From CAXBMB01 sp052078155 (GTDB lineage Bacteria; Pseudomonadota; Alphaproteobacteria; Kiloniellales; DSM-21159): a DNA stretch of 64,000 bases. Below are positions 26,792 to 35,547 of the stretch, piece by piece. The stretch covers positions 558,001 through 622,000 of the forward strand of contig JBQJBP010000001.1 of NCBI GenBank assembly GCA_052078155.1, given 5' to 3'. The notes under the pieces were generated by a model. The model searched no databases, was not told the origin of the DNA, and saw only the letters and a program-made list of their open reading frames with translations. The translations under genes were made by a program, and so were the position numbers. The first letter of the stretch is position 1, and every line of letters begins with the position of its first letter.

Positions 26792-26887
26792 CCCCACTGA
26801 TCTCTCTTCCCTTTTCCAATGCGGTTGGTTTGACACCACGCCAACGTGGCGCATGCTTCTTATGGTGTTTTCAAAAGCGCTTTGAGG

Positions 26888-27589
26888 TCAGTAGCGCCGC
26901 AGGAGCCCGATCAGGCGACCCTGAACCTTCACCCGATCCGGCGGAAAGACCCGGGGTTCATAATTCCGGTTGGCCGGCTCCAGCGCGATGGCCCCGGTGC
27001 GTTTGCGCAAGCGCTTGAGCGTCACTTCATCATCATCAACCAAAGCAACGACAATGGCGCCGTTTTCAGCGTTTTCAATGCGTTCGATGATAACGGTGTC
27101 ACCGTCGAGAATGCCAGCCTCCACCATGGAATCGCCTTCTACTTCCAGGGCGTAGTGGTCCCCACGTCCCAGCAGATTGGCGGGCACGTCTACAAAGGCA
27201 GAGTTGTCCCGCAGGGCTTCAATGGGCGTACCGGCAGCAATCTTGCCGTAAAGAGGCAGGCCGACAACTTCACCTTCGCCGATGGGCTGCATCGAGGTGT
27301 TGTCAGTCAGCGGCGCGTTTCGTCCGCCTTCGATCACTGAGGGGGAGAAGCCACCGCCGTTGCGTCCGGCAACAGCGTCTGGCAGTCGGAGGATCTCCAC
27401 CGCGCGGGCCCGATGAGCCAGCCGACGAATGAAGCCACGTTCCTCCAGCCCGGTAATCAACCGATGAATGCCTGACTTGGACTTCAGGCCCAGCGCCTCC
27501 TTCATCTCATCGAAGGAGGGGGATACGCCTCTTTCCGTCAGCTGTTCATGCAAATACAACAACAGTTCATACTGCTTGGGCGTCAACAT
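26888..27589 (-). CDS. lexA: LexA repressor
   Basis: LexA represses the SOS regulon and cleaves itself when RecA is activated. The winged-helix N-terminus begins MLTPKQYELLLYLHEQL, typical of alphaproteobacterial LexA. The self-cleavage pair A119-G120 lies in GKIAAGTP, the catalytic serine is S154 (VEGDSM) and the lysine K192 (VTLKRL). The frame is open 21 residues further upstream, but LexA homology begins at the ATG at 27589, giving 233 residues. Its promoter carries a LexA box (27810-27838), so it is autoregulated. It follows moeA on the same strand, after a terminator. Confidence 0.97.
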   Translation of the reverse strand: MLTPKQYELLLYLHEQLTERGVSPSFDEMKEALGLKSKSGIHRLITGLEERGFIRRLAHRARAVEILRLPDAVAGRNGGGFSPSVIEGGRNAPLTDNTSMQPIGEGEVVGLPLYGKIAAGTPIEALRDNSAFVDVPANLLGRGDHYALEVEGDSMVEAGILDGDTVIIERIENAENGAIVVALVDDDEVTLKRLRKRTGAIALEPANRNYEPRVFPPDRVKVQGRLIGLLRRY

Positions 27590-27684
27590 CTTGACCTGTG
27601 CCTCCCCGGCTTTCGCGATCATCCCTCTGTGCCAGTGTTCAGGAGTCGCCATGTTCCCGTGTACCCGTGATCCTCTGTCTTAAA

Positions 27685-27732
27685 GTTCCAGTGAACCAAT
27701 GTTTCAGTGAACCAACGGTCCAGCGAACCTCT
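27685..27732 (-). repeat. Three 16-bp tandem repeats in the lexA leader
   Basis: On the plus strand the units are GTTCCAGTGAACCAAT (27685), GTTTCAGTGAACCAAC (27701) and GGTCCAGCGAACCTCT (27717). Each carries a GTTC/GAAC pair like LexA half-sites, but spaced with a 16-base period instead of the 11-base period of a LexA box. CCTCTGTCT also occurs on both sides (27672 and 27728). Confidence 0.6.
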
Positions 27733-27809
27733 GTCTCTATTTTTCCCCCAATCTTCAGGGGCAGGGACAGCTCGTTACAGGCAAAGAACGACTCCAAAAC
27801 ACTGGTTAA

Positions 27810-27838
27810 TGTTCTAGTGATGTTCTCTCTATTCGTCA
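27810..27838 (-). promoter_or_regulatory. lexA promoter with overlapping SOS (LexA) box
   Basis: On the minus strand TTGACG (27838-27833) and TAGAAC (27815-27810) are spaced by 17 bases. The alphaproteobacterial LexA site GTTC-N7-GTTC (27810-27824, GTTCTAGTGATGTTC on the plus strand) covers the spacer and the -10 box. Transcription would start near 27803, giving a leader of about 210 bases before lexA. Confidence 0.8.
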
Positions 27839-27970
27839 AGTGTTCCTGTTATGCTCCCCTGATGATCCTGATTATTTGTAAAACAGGCGGGTGATTACTT
27901 TCTGAACTTGGGCGGCGCTTGTTTTGTTCGCAAGCGAGTGATGGAGATCTCCCGCTGGCAGGTCCTGCAT

Positions 27971-28004
27971 AAGAAAAGGGAGGATCTCAGCCGGACCCTC
28001 CCTT
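27971..28004 (-). terminator. Rho-independent terminator after moeA
   Basis: On the minus strand AAGGGAGG and CCTCCCTT pair perfectly over 8 bp, followed by TTTTCTT. It lies about 30 bases past the moeA stop and separates the trp-moa operon from lexA. The remaining bases to the lexA promoter show no gene. Confidence 0.8.
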
Positions 28005-28034
28005 GTTCATTACACCCACAGGTCCTGATATGGA

Positions 28035-29252
28035 CTAAAGCCCCAGGGCAGCGGCTCCCAGCGGCAGAATGTCCACTTCTTCACCAGCTTGAGCAGCGGG
28101 GGCATGGGGCTTGCGCAGAACAAGGCAATCGGCCCTGGCCAGCGTGGCCATCATGGAACTGTCCTGGCGGCCAAAGGCGATGGCGCGCCGCCGCCCCTCA
28201 GAATCCAGCTCCAGCCGGGCGCGCAGGTAATCCTGGCGGCGATCATTGGCGGGCAGGTCCTGACCCAGCAGCACTTTTTCCAGGCGGTGACCCGCGTCCG
28301 TTTGCCCCAGCATCCGGGCCAGAACCGGCTGCAAAAAGAGGATCGCACAGACCAGCGTAGATACCGGATTTCCCGGCAGACCCAGCAGAGGGGTCTGACC
28401 CAGTGACCCGAACATCAGGGGTTTGCCCGGCCGCATGGCAATACGCCAGAAATCCAGTTCCAGTCCTTTTTCCCCCAGGACTTCCTGGATCAGATCATGC
28501 TCGCCAACGGAGGCGCCGCCGGTGGTGACCAGAATATCGGCTCCGCGCGCGCCTTCTGCCAGCCGCAGCAGCGACTCGCGGTTGTCCCGGGCAATGCCCA
28601 GGTTGATGGGGACGCCGCCACAGGCCTCCACCAGAGCCGCCAGGGAAAAGCCGTTGGAGCTGACAATCTGATTTTCAGTCCGGGGCTCGCCAGGTAGCAC
28701 CACTTCGTCACCTGTGGCCAGGATCGCCACCCGGGGCTTGCGGTGTACTGTCAGCCAGGGAATGTCCATGGCTGCAGCCAATCCCACTTGTCGGGCGGTC
28801 AGTCGTGCCCCGGCGGGAATGCCGACGTCCCCGGCGGCAAAATCCAGTCCGGCCGGTCTGACATAGTTGCCCGGCTTGGGACTTTCCTTGATCAGGATTT
28901 CAGGGCCCTGTGCTTCTGTATCTTCCTGGATGACAATGCTGTCAGTGCCGGGAGGTAGCGGCGCACCTGTGAAAATCCGGGCGGTTTCACCGGACTGGAT
29001 TTCCTGATCATGGGAATCGCCGGCGGCCACATGGGCCACCATCTTCAAGCGGGTGGGCACCGTTGCCACGTCTGCAGCTTTTACCGCATAGCCATCCATG
29101 GCCGACACATCTTTGGGCGGCTGGGTCATGCGGGCGCGGGCGTCTTCAGCCAGCACACGTCCCAGGCCCTGAGACACGGGGATGGTTTCACCAGGCAGCG
29201 GAGAAAAAGCTGAGAGAATGCGGGCCAGGGCCTCTTCAACGGCAATCATCAT
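28035..29252 (-). CDS. moeA: Molybdopterin molybdenumtransferase
   Basis: MoeA inserts molybdate into adenylated molybdopterin to give the molybdenum cofactor. The N-terminal DVSAMDGYAVKAADV (about residues 48-62), the MPT-binding motif TTGGASVGEHDL, and the late LGLPGNPVS are all family hallmarks. At 405 residues it is full length. Its ATG overlaps the moaC stop by four bases, so the two are coupled, and the operon continues upstream to trpG. Linking tryptophan and Moco genes in one operon is common in alphaproteobacteria. Confidence 0.96.
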   Translation of the reverse strand: MMIAVEEALARILSAFSPLPGETIPVSQGLGRVLAEDARARMTQPPKDVSAMDGYAVKAADVATVPTRLKMVAHVAAGDSHDQEIQSGETARIFTGAPLPPGTDSIVIQEDTEAQGPEILIKESPKPGNYVRPAGLDFAAGDVGIPAGARLTARQVGLAAAMDIPWLTVHRKPRVAILATGDEVVLPGEPRTENQIVSSNGFSLAALVEACGGVPINLGIARDNRESLLRLAEGARGADILVTTGGASVGEHDLIQEVLGEKGLELDFWRIAMRPGKPLMFGSLGQTPLLGLPGNPVSTLVCAILFLQPVLARMLGQTDAGHRLEKVLLGQDLPANDRRQDYLRARLELDSEGRRRAIAFGRQDSSMMATLARADCLVLRKPHAPAAQAGEEVDILPLGAAALGL

Positions 29253-29725
29253 TCAGCCTCAAAGGTCCCGGATTTCCCCCCGGCCTTGTGAACCAGCCGG
29301 ACATTTTCGATGCGCATGCCCTTATCGACAGCTTTGCACATGTCATAGACCGTCAGCGCAGCCACTGAAACGGCGGTCAGCGCCTCCATTTCAACGCCCG
29401 TTTTTCCGCTCAGTTTACAGGTGGCGGCGATGGTCACGGCGTTGCGCTCCGGCTCCAGTCCCAGATCCAGTTTCACTGAGGTCAGGGCCAGGGGGTGGCA
29501 GAGCGGGATAAGATCGGGGGTGCGTTTGGCGCCCATGATGCCAGCCAGCCGGGCAACAGACAGCACATCCCCTTTTTTAAAGCCACCTTCCTGGATCAGC
29601 GCCAGAGTTTCCGGCTGCATGATCACTTCGCCTTTGGCCGTGGCGCTGCGTTCTGTTTCTGATTTGTCGGTCACGTCCACCATGACCGCTTTGCCGTCCG
29701 CATCAAAATGGGTGAAACCGCCCAC
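29249..29725 (-). CDS. moaC: Cyclic pyranopterin monophosphate synthase
   Basis: MoaC works with MoaA in the first step of molybdenum cofactor synthesis. THFDADGKAVMVDV at the N-terminus, KGDVLSVARLAGIMGAKRT and the catalytic LCHPLALTSV are visible, and GVEMEALTAVSVAALTVYDMC follows, given here as GVEMEAL and TVYDMC. I start at the GTG at 29725, because AAGGAGA is 7-8 bases upstream and the resulting 158 residues match the family. The frame itself is open to 29800, overlapping trpC. MoaA is not in the window. Confidence 0.95.
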   Translation of the reverse strand: MGGFTHFDADGKAVMVDVTDKSETERSATAKGEVIMQPETLALIQEGGFKKGDVLSVARLAGIMGAKRTPDLIPLCHPLALTSVKLDLGLEPERNAVTIAATCKLSGKTGVEMEALTAVSVAALTVYDMCKAVDKGMRIENVRLVHKAGGKSGTFEAE

Positions 29726-29762
29726 TGTCCACTCTCCTTGGTTTGTCCGCCATTTCGGACGA

Positions 29763-30554
29763 TCAGGCTGCCCGCAAGGCTTGCGTGGCCGCTGTGACAT
29801 CTTCCTGTCTCATCAGGGATTCGCCAATCAGGAAGGCCTGCGACCCAACAGCGCGCAGGCGGGCAATATCAGCTGGGCCGTAGATCCCGCTTTCCCCTAC
29901 CAGGAAACGATCTTCCGGCACGGCAGTCGCCAGTTCCTCTGTCACCGCCAGATCCACCACCAGTGTCTTCAGGTTGCGGTTGTTGATGCCCAGAAGCGGC
30001 GATTTCAGTGCCAGAGCCCGATCCAGTTCCTCACGGTTGTGAACTTCGATCAGCACGTCCATGCCCAGGTCCATCGACAGGGATTCCAAGTCCTGGGCCT
30101 GCTGATCCTCCAGAGCCGCCATGATCAGCAGAATGCAATCGGCCCCCAGCGCACGGGATTCGACGATCTGATAAGGCTCCAGCATGAAGTCTTTGCGCAG
30201 GCAGGGCAGGGAGACGGCGGCGCGGGCAGCCTGCAGAAAAGCGTCATCCCCCTGGAAATAGGGCTGGTCAGTCAGAACAGACAGGCAGGAAGCCCCTCCG
30301 GCTTCATAGGCTTCAGCCAGCAGAGGCGGGTTGAAATCTTCGCGGATCAGTCCTTTGGAAGGAGAGGCCTTTTTGATTTCACAGATCAGGCCGAAGTCCT
30401 TGTTCTCTGCATCCCGTTTCAGCGCGTTGTAGAATCCGCGCGGAGCGGAAACCTGATCCAGACTGGCTTCCAGATCAGCCAGGCTGCGCTTGGTTTTGCA
30501 GGCGGCCACATGCTCCAGTTTATCGGCGCAGATTTTGGCCAGTACATCACTCAT
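29763..30554 (-). CDS. trpC: Indole-3-glycerol phosphate synthase
   Basis: TrpC closes the indole ring in tryptophan synthesis. This is a monofunctional TIM barrel of 263 residues, not fused to TrpF. Motifs are ICEIKKASPSKG (about 56-67), CLRKDFM with the catalytic lysine, and GINNRNLKT plus LVGESGI near the end. Its ribosome-binding region is a perfect 12-base tandem duplication (TCCCTGAGGAAC twice, 30560-30584). It lies 122 bases after trpD and 37 bases before moaC. Confidence 0.97.
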   Translation of the reverse strand: MSDVLAKICADKLEHVAACKTKRSLADLEASLDQVSAPRGFYNALKRDAENKDFGLICEIKKASPSKGLIREDFNPPLLAEAYEAGGASCLSVLTDQPYFQGDDAFLQAARAAVSLPCLRKDFMLEPYQIVESRALGADCILLIMAALEDQQAQDLESLSMDLGMDVLIEVHNREELDRALALKSPLLGINNRNLKTLVVDLAVTEELATAVPEDRFLVGESGIYGPADIARLRAVGSQAFLIGESLMRQEDVTAATQALRAA

Positions 30555-30559
30555 CGTCA

Positions 30560-30584
30560 GTTCCTCAGGGATGTTCCTCAGGGA
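30560..30584 (-). repeat. Tandem duplication of the trpC ribosome-binding region
   Basis: TCCCTGAGGAAC occurs twice in direct repeat with one base between, immediately upstream of the trpC ATG on the minus strand. Each copy holds a GAGGA Shine-Dalgarno sequence. The proximal one is at normal spacing; the distal one is 13 bases further away. Confidence 0.7.
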
Positions 30585-30676
30585 GGGGTGTCAGAGGCCG
30601 CAGCCCGCTTTGTTTCTTATTGAGCCGTGGTGCCGTCGGTGAAGCCACCGGGCGGCGCTTAGGGCAGGTAATCGGC

Positions 30677-31702
30677 TTACAGTCCGGTGTAGGTCAGCAT
30701 CTTCTCAAGCACGCCCTTGGCGGCCCGGCTGTCCAGAGCTTCCTGAGCCCGGGCGACCCCGTCTTTCAGGTCACTGGCTTTGCCGCACATCACAAGAGCG
30801 GCTGCGGAAGACAGCACCACGGTATCACGATAGGTGCTTTTTTCGCCTTCCAGCAGCGCCATCAGCACTTTGGCGTTGTGGGGGCCATCTCCGCCCAGCA
30901 GGTCCTCTTCTTTGCCGCGGGGCAGGCCGGCATCTTCCGGCGTGACTTCAAAGGTGGTGACGGTTCCGTCTTTCAGCTGGGCCACATAGTTGGTGCCCGT
31001 GGTGGTCATTTCGTCATAGCCCCCTTCGCCGTGCACCAGCCAGGCGGCTTCGTGCCCCAGGCCTTTGAGCACATGGGCCAGAGGTTCGATCCAGTCTCGG
31101 GAGAAAACGCCGATCATCTGTTTTTTCACCTGACCGGGATTGCACAGCGGCCCCAGCAGGTTGAAGAGCGTTCGGGTGCCCAGCTCCACCCGGGTCGGCA
31201 TCACATGCCGCATGGCCGAGTGATGGCGTGGTGCCATCAAAAAGCAGGTGCCCGCGTTGGTCAGGGCCTGTTCCAAAGCGGAAAACTCCGCATCTGTGTT
31301 AACGCCCAGAGAAGTCAGAACATCGGCTGCCCCGCTGCGGGACGACAAAGAGCGGTTACCGTGTTTGGCGACAGGCACACCACAAGCCGCCACCACGAAG
31401 GCTGAGGCGGATGACACGTTGAGAGTGCCCTTGGCATCGCCGCCGGTGCCACAGGTGTCGATGGCACCTGCGGGGGCTTTGATGGGGCTCATTTTGGCGC
31501 GCATGGCCGTGGCTGCGCCGATGATTTCCGGTACCGTTTCCCCCCGCACACGCAAAGACATCAGCAAGCCGCCCATCTGCGAGGGGGTGGCATCCCCGGA
31601 CATCATGATCTCAAAAGCCTGCTGAGACTGTTCCTGGGACAGGGCCTGGCCATCAGCGGCAAGAGCGATCAACGCTCTGAGGTCGGTCAAATCTCCGGTC
31701 AT
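30677..31702 (-). CDS. trpD: Anthranilate phosphoribosyltransferase
   Basis: TrpD attaches phosphoribose to anthranilate. The PRPP-binding motif DTCGTGGDAKGTLNVS (about residues 82-97) and KHGNRSLSSRSGAADVLTSLG are complete, given here as KHGNRS and GAADVL. The 341-residue length is normal for a stand-alone TrpD without a glutaminase domain. It follows trpG by 12 bases on the minus strand. Confidence 0.97.
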   Translation of the reverse strand: MTGDLTDLRALIALAADGQALSQEQSQQAFEIMMSGDATPSQMGGLLMSLRVRGETVPEIIGAATAMRAKMSPIKAPAGAIDTCGTGGDAKGTLNVSSASAFVVAACGVPVAKHGNRSLSSRSGAADVLTSLGVNTDAEFSALEQALTNAGTCFLMAPRHHSAMRHVMPTRVELGTRTLFNLLGPLCNPGQVKKQMIGVFSRDWIEPLAHVLKGLGHEAAWLVHGEGGYDEMTTTGTNYVAQLKDGTVTTFEVTPEDAGLPRGKEEDLLGGDGPHNAKVLMALLEGEKSTYRDTVVLSSAAALVMCGKASDLKDGVARAQEALDSRAAKGVLEKMLTYTGL

Positions 31703-31714
31703 GTGTGGATTCCC

Positions 31715-32311
31715 TTATGCCGACTTGGGCAGCTGTGTAGGTTGGCCTGCGAGGCGCAGGAAATTGGCCAGCAGATCGTGGCCCTGTTGTGAGGCGATGG
31801 ATTCCGGGTGGAACTGGACACCGTGGACGGGGTGGCTGCGGTGCTGCAGGCCCATGATGATTCCGTCGTCGGTTTCTGCCGTAATCACCAATTCGTCCGG
31901 CAGGTCTTCCTTGGCAACCACTAGAGAATGGTAGCGGGTAATGTCCAAAGGATCTGACAAGCCCTCAAACACCCCCTGGCCCTGATGACGGATGGCTGAA
32001 ACCTTCCCGTGCATGGGGTGGGGGCCGCGCTCAACTTTGCCACCGTAAGCCATACCGATGGACTGATGGCCCAGACAAACGCCCAGCAGCGGAACCTGGC
32101 CGTTGGCTGCTTCGATCAGTTCCAGGCAGATCCCGGCTTTGGGCGGATCGCAGGGGCCCGGCGACAGGATGATGCCCTGCGGTTTCATGGCAAGCGCCTC
32201 AGCTGCGCTCAGCGCGTCGTTTCGGCGCACCTCCACCTCTGCTCCCAGTTCGCTCAGGAAATGGTACAGGTTGTAGGTGAAAGAGTCGTAGTTATCGATC
32301 AGCAGAAACAT
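31715..32311 (-). CDS. trpG: Anthranilate synthase glutaminase component
   Basis: TrpG supplies ammonia from glutamine to TrpE (encoded apart, at 37357). The class I amidotransferase triad is visible: the nucleophile in LGVCLGHQSIG (about residue 79) and the later GVQFHPESI. IDNYDSFTYNL at the N-terminus is family specific. At 198 residues it is normal. It heads the minus-strand trpGDC-moaC-moeA operon and is divergent from copA across 204 bases. I found no tryptophan-rich leader peptide upstream. Confidence 0.97.
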   Translation of the reverse strand: MFLLIDNYDSFTYNLYHFLSELGAEVEVRRNDALSAAEALAMKPQGIILSPGPCDPPKAGICLELIEAANGQVPLLGVCLGHQSIGMAYGGKVERGPHPMHGKVSAIRHQGQGVFEGLSDPLDITRYHSLVVAKEDLPDELVITAETDDGIIMGLQHRSHPVHGVQFHPESIASQQGHDLLANFLRLAGQPTQLPKSA

Positions 32312-32478
32312 ATCAAGGCGTTACCACGGTAAACTCAGGTTTGGGATCCGGGGACGGGCCGCAGATCGGCACTTCTTATAGCAGGAGCATTCCGGCCCAG
32401 GAAAGCCGGGTTTGGGCAATTGGGGGCGCTTTTTCTGCATCTTTGCCCCGGTTTTGAAAAGAAACGCCCCGGTGCTCC

Positions 32479-32509
32479 TTGACCTTCCAGTAGCTGGAAG
32501 GTCCATTTA
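32479..32509 (+). promoter_or_regulatory. CueR-type copper-responsive promoter of copA
   Basis: ACCTTCCAG-TAG-CTGGAAGGT (32482-32502) is a perfect 9+9 palindrome matching the CueR operator. It overlaps the -35 box TTGACC (32479-32484) and a 19-base spacer, the long spacing used by MerR-family activators. The -10 would be CATTTA (32504-32509). The predicted transcript start falls on or next to the copA start codon. Confidence 0.88.
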
Positions 32510-32515
32510 GAGGAA

Positions 32516-35125
32516 ATGACAGATCAAAACACCCTTTCTTCACCCACACCCGCGGACCTCAACCTGACCCTGTCAGGTATGAGTTGCGGCGGCTGTGCAG
32601 GCAAGGTTAAGCGCTTCCTGGAAGACCAGCCGGAGGTCCGGGATGCGCAGGTTGACCACGTCAGTGGCCAGGTCGTGCTATCCCTGCAACATCAGATTTC
32701 CGCCTCAGAGTCCCGACCCTCAGAAAAGCTGCTGGAAGATCTGGGCCGTGACTTGAAGGAACTGGGTTATCCGCCTGTGGCGTTGGGGGCTGCCGCTGAC
32801 AAAAAGGCAGATCAGGCAAAACCTGACAGTTCTCAGGGTGAATCTAACGAATCTGCGAGTGTTCCCCCTCGCTCCAGCGTTCAATCTGGCGCAGACGACC
32901 TGCAGTCTGAGCGGCTGTTCAAACACCTGTTGACCATCCAGGGCATGACCTGTGCGTCCTGTGTGGCGCGCGTGGAAAAGGCCCTTGAAGCCGTGCCCGG
33001 TGTGGCAAGTTCCAGCATCAATTTTGCCAGCGGAAAGGCCATTGTGCAGGTGAACAAGGGCGTGTCGGACAGCAGTTTGATCGCCGCGATCGACGGCGCG
33101 GGATACAGCGCCCGGACAGTTGATCAAAAAGCGCCCGCTGCTACAGAAGAGAACGGCAGCCAGGGCAGCTGGCTGTTTTGGGGAGCGGCCCTCCTGACAT
33201 TGCCTTTGGTGGCTCAGATGATCTGGCCCTGGTTTGGGCTGACACTGGTTCTGCCGGGCTGGCTTCAGCTGCTGCTGGCCACGCCAGTGCAGTTTATCGC
33301 CGGGGCAGGGTTTTATCGTGCAGCCTGGGCTGCCCTGAAAGCCCGCAGTGGCAATATGGATCTGCTGGTGGCTCTGGGGACGTCAGCAGCCTATGGCCTC
33401 AGTCTTGCGTTGATGCTGCAAAGCGCGCTGTCGGGTCAGGAAAGTCAGCCCCATCTTTACTTTGAAGCCTCTGCCGCCATCATCACCCTGATTTTGCTGG
33501 GGCGTCTATTGGAAGACCGCAGCAAGAGGGGCACTGCCGCAGCTTTGCAGTCCCTCATGACATTGCGCCCGGAGACAGCCTGGCGGGAAGAATCAGGGGG
33601 CTTGCGCGAAGTCTCGGTCGACGACCTGGAGGTCTATGACGTTTTGCAGGTGCGTCCGGGTGACCGCATTCCCGCAGACGGTCAGGTGCTGTCAGGTTAC
33701 AGCCAGGCCGATGAATCCCTGCTGACCGGGGAAAGTCTGCCGGTGGAAAAAGCCCCGGGCGACAAGGTAACCGGCGGAACTGTCAACGGCTCGGCCCTGT
33801 TGAAGATCCGGGTGACTGCCAGCGCGGCAGACAGCCGGCTGGCCCGGATTGTCGATCTGGTGGAAAGCGCGCAGGCGTCAAAAGCACCCATCCAGAAGCT
33901 TGTGGACCAGGTAGCCGCCGTCTTTGTGCCCTTTGTGGTGCTTGTGGCCGCGCTGACCTTTGTTGGCTGGATGATTGCCGGGGCCGGACTGACCACCGCG
34001 CTGCTGCATGCCGTGGCTGTTCTGGTCATTGCCTGTCCCTGTGCGTTGGGACTGGCCACCCCCACAGCCATTATGGCTGGCACAGGGCTGGCAGCCCGTC
34101 ACGGTGTGCTGATCAAAGATGCCCAGGCTCTGGAGCGGGTGCGGCAACTGGACATGATTGTGTTCGACAAGACAGGCACTCTGACCGTTGGAAAACCCAC
34201 CCTGCAGGCCGTGTCTGCAGTTGGAGCGCAGTCGGAAACAGACCTGCTGGAACTGGTCGCCTCGGCCCAGCAGGGCAGCAGCCATCCACTGGGTAAGGCC
34301 TTTTTGCAGGCAGCGTCCCAGCGCGGCATAGCGTTACATGCCGTACAACAAGCTGAGGTCATCGCAGGCAAAGGACTGCGGGCCCGCTGCCAGGACAAGG
34401 AGCTTTTGATTGGCAGTGAACGGTTGCTGCGGGAAGAGGGTATTGAGCTGTCGTCACTGAAAACCGCTGCGGCAGAGCAGGCGGATCAGGGGCATTCACT
34501 GGTTTGGATGGCCGTTGAGGGTAAGTTGGCTGCAGTCTTTGCGTTGGGTGATCAGCTGAAACCCCATGCCGGAGAGGCCATCAAGGCCCTGAAGCAGGCG
34601 GGGCTGCGCATTCTCTTGCTCAGCGGGGATCATCAGCGGGCAGCTGAAGCTGTTGCCCGACGTTTGGCGATTGACGAGGTGAAGGCTGAAGTTCTGCCGG
34701 AAGATAAGGAACGGGTGGTGTCTGCGCTGATGGCTCAGAATCTCACCGTGGCCATGGTCGGCGATGGCATCAATGATACGCCGGCTCTGGCAGCGGCTGA
34801 CCTGGGCATTGCCATGGGGGAGGGCTCTGATGCCGCCCTGGAAACCGCTGACATCGCCCTGATGACCGGCGACCCGCGCTCGGTCGTGCGGGCCCTGGAT
34901 ATCGCCAAGGTTACTCAACGCAAAATCCGCCAGAACCTCTTCTGGGCCTTCATCTACAACAGCCTAGGCATTCCGCTGGCGGCTTTTGGACTGCTCAATC
35001 CCGTTGTGGCGGGAGCCGCCATGGCCTTTTCTTCTCTGTCGGTCGTCACCAACTCACTGGTATTGCGCCGGTACAAACCTCAATTCAGTTCAGCTTCTGA
35101 AAACACCATGACCCCTCAGCAGTGA
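32516..35125 (+). CDS. copA: Copper-exporting P1B-type ATPase
   Basis: CopA pumps Cu(I) out of the cytoplasm. Two N-terminal metal-binding domains are present, with C24-x2-C27 (GMSCGGC) and C146-x2-C149 (GMTCASC); the first lacks a typical start-of-domain length and is followed by a Ser/Gln-rich linker. The core has TGE (404-406), the metal-channel CPC at C507/C509, the phosphorylated D551 in DKTGT, and GDGIND near residue 750. The length is 869. The ATG at 32516 is the only plausible start before GMSC. There is almost no leader between it and the -10 box. cueR follows 11 bases downstream. Confidence 0.96.
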   Translation: MTDQNTLSSPTPADLNLTLSGMSCGGCAGKVKRFLEDQPEVRDAQVDHVSGQVVLSLQHQISASESRPSEKLLEDLGRDLKELGYPPVALGAAADKKADQAKPDSSQGESNESASVPPRSSVQSGADDLQSERLFKHLLTIQGMTCASCVARVEKALEAVPGVASSSINFASGKAIVQVNKGVSDSSLIAAIDGAGYSARTVDQKAPAATEENGSQGSWLFWGAALLTLPLVAQMIWPWFGLTLVLPGWLQLLLATPVQFIAGAGFYRAAWAALKARSGNMDLLVALGTSAAYGLSLALMLQSALSGQESQPHLYFEASAAIITLILLGRLLEDRSKRGTAAALQSLMTLRPETAWREESGGLREVSVDDLEVYDVLQVRPGDRIPADGQVLSGYSQADESLLTGESLPVEKAPGDKVTGGTVNGSALLKIRVTASAADSRLARIVDLVESAQASKAPIQKLVDQVAAVFVPFVVLVAALTFVGWMIAGAGLTTALLHAVAVLVIACPCALGLATPTAIMAGTGLAARHGVLIKDAQALERVRQLDMIVFDKTGTLTVGKPTLQAVSAVGAQSETDLLELVASAQQGSSHPLGKAFLQAASQRGIALHAVQQAEVIAGKGLRARCQDKELLIGSERLLREEGIELSSLKTAAAEQADQGHSLVWMAVEGKLAAVFALGDQLKPHAGEAIKALKQAGLRILLLSGDHQRAAEAVARRLAIDEVKAEVLPEDKERVVSALMAQNLTVAMVGDGINDTPALAAADLGIAMGEGSDAALETADIALMTGDPRSVVRALDIAKVTQRKIRQNLFWAFIYNSLGIPLAAFGLLNPVVAGAAMAFSSLSVVTNSLVLRRYKPQFSSASENTMTPQQ

Positions 35126-35136
35126 GGACCTGTCCT

Positions 35137-35547
35137 ATGATCAATATCGGTGAAGCAGCCAAACGCTCCGGCATCGCGGCCAAGACAATCCGCTACTACG
35201 AGTCCATTGGGTTGGTGGAAGCCGCCGGTCGCAGCCAGGCTGGCTATCGACTCTACAGCAAAAATGAAGTGGAAGTGCTGCGGTTCATCAACCGGGCACG
35301 CTCTCTGGGGTTTTCTGTACAGCAGGTGGCAGATCTGCTGGCTCTGTGGCAGGACCGCAACCGGGCCAGCGCGCAGGTCAAGAAACTGGCCGAAGATCAG
35401 GTCGCGTCTATTGATCAGAAAGTCTCTGAATTGCTGGAGATGCGCCAGACTCTGGTGCAGTTGACTGAAGCCTGTCATGGCGATTCCCGCCCGGATTGTC
35501 CCATATTGGAAAATCTGGCAGGACCCGGGAAAAAACCGAGCAGCTAA
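35137..35547 (+). CDS. cueR: CueR/MerR-family copper-responsive regulator
   Basis: The 136-residue protein has the MerR winged-helix start (INIGEAAKRSGIAAKTIRYYE), a dimerisation helix and a C-terminal metal loop with C113 and C121 (CHGDSRPDC), the two-cysteine pattern of Cu(I) sensors such as E. coli CueR. The serine at residue 79 fits the monovalent-metal class. The ATG at 35137 is preceded by GAGGA overlapping the copA stop; a GTG at 35122 is less likely. It is in one operon with copA, so the sensor induces its own synthesis with the pump. Confidence 0.93.
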   Translation: MINIGEAAKRSGIAAKTIRYYESIGLVEAAGRSQAGYRLYSKNEVEVLRFINRARSLGFSVQQVADLLALWQDRNRASAQVKKLAEDQVASIDQKVSELLEMRQTLVQLTEACHGDSRPDCPILENLAGPGKKPSS

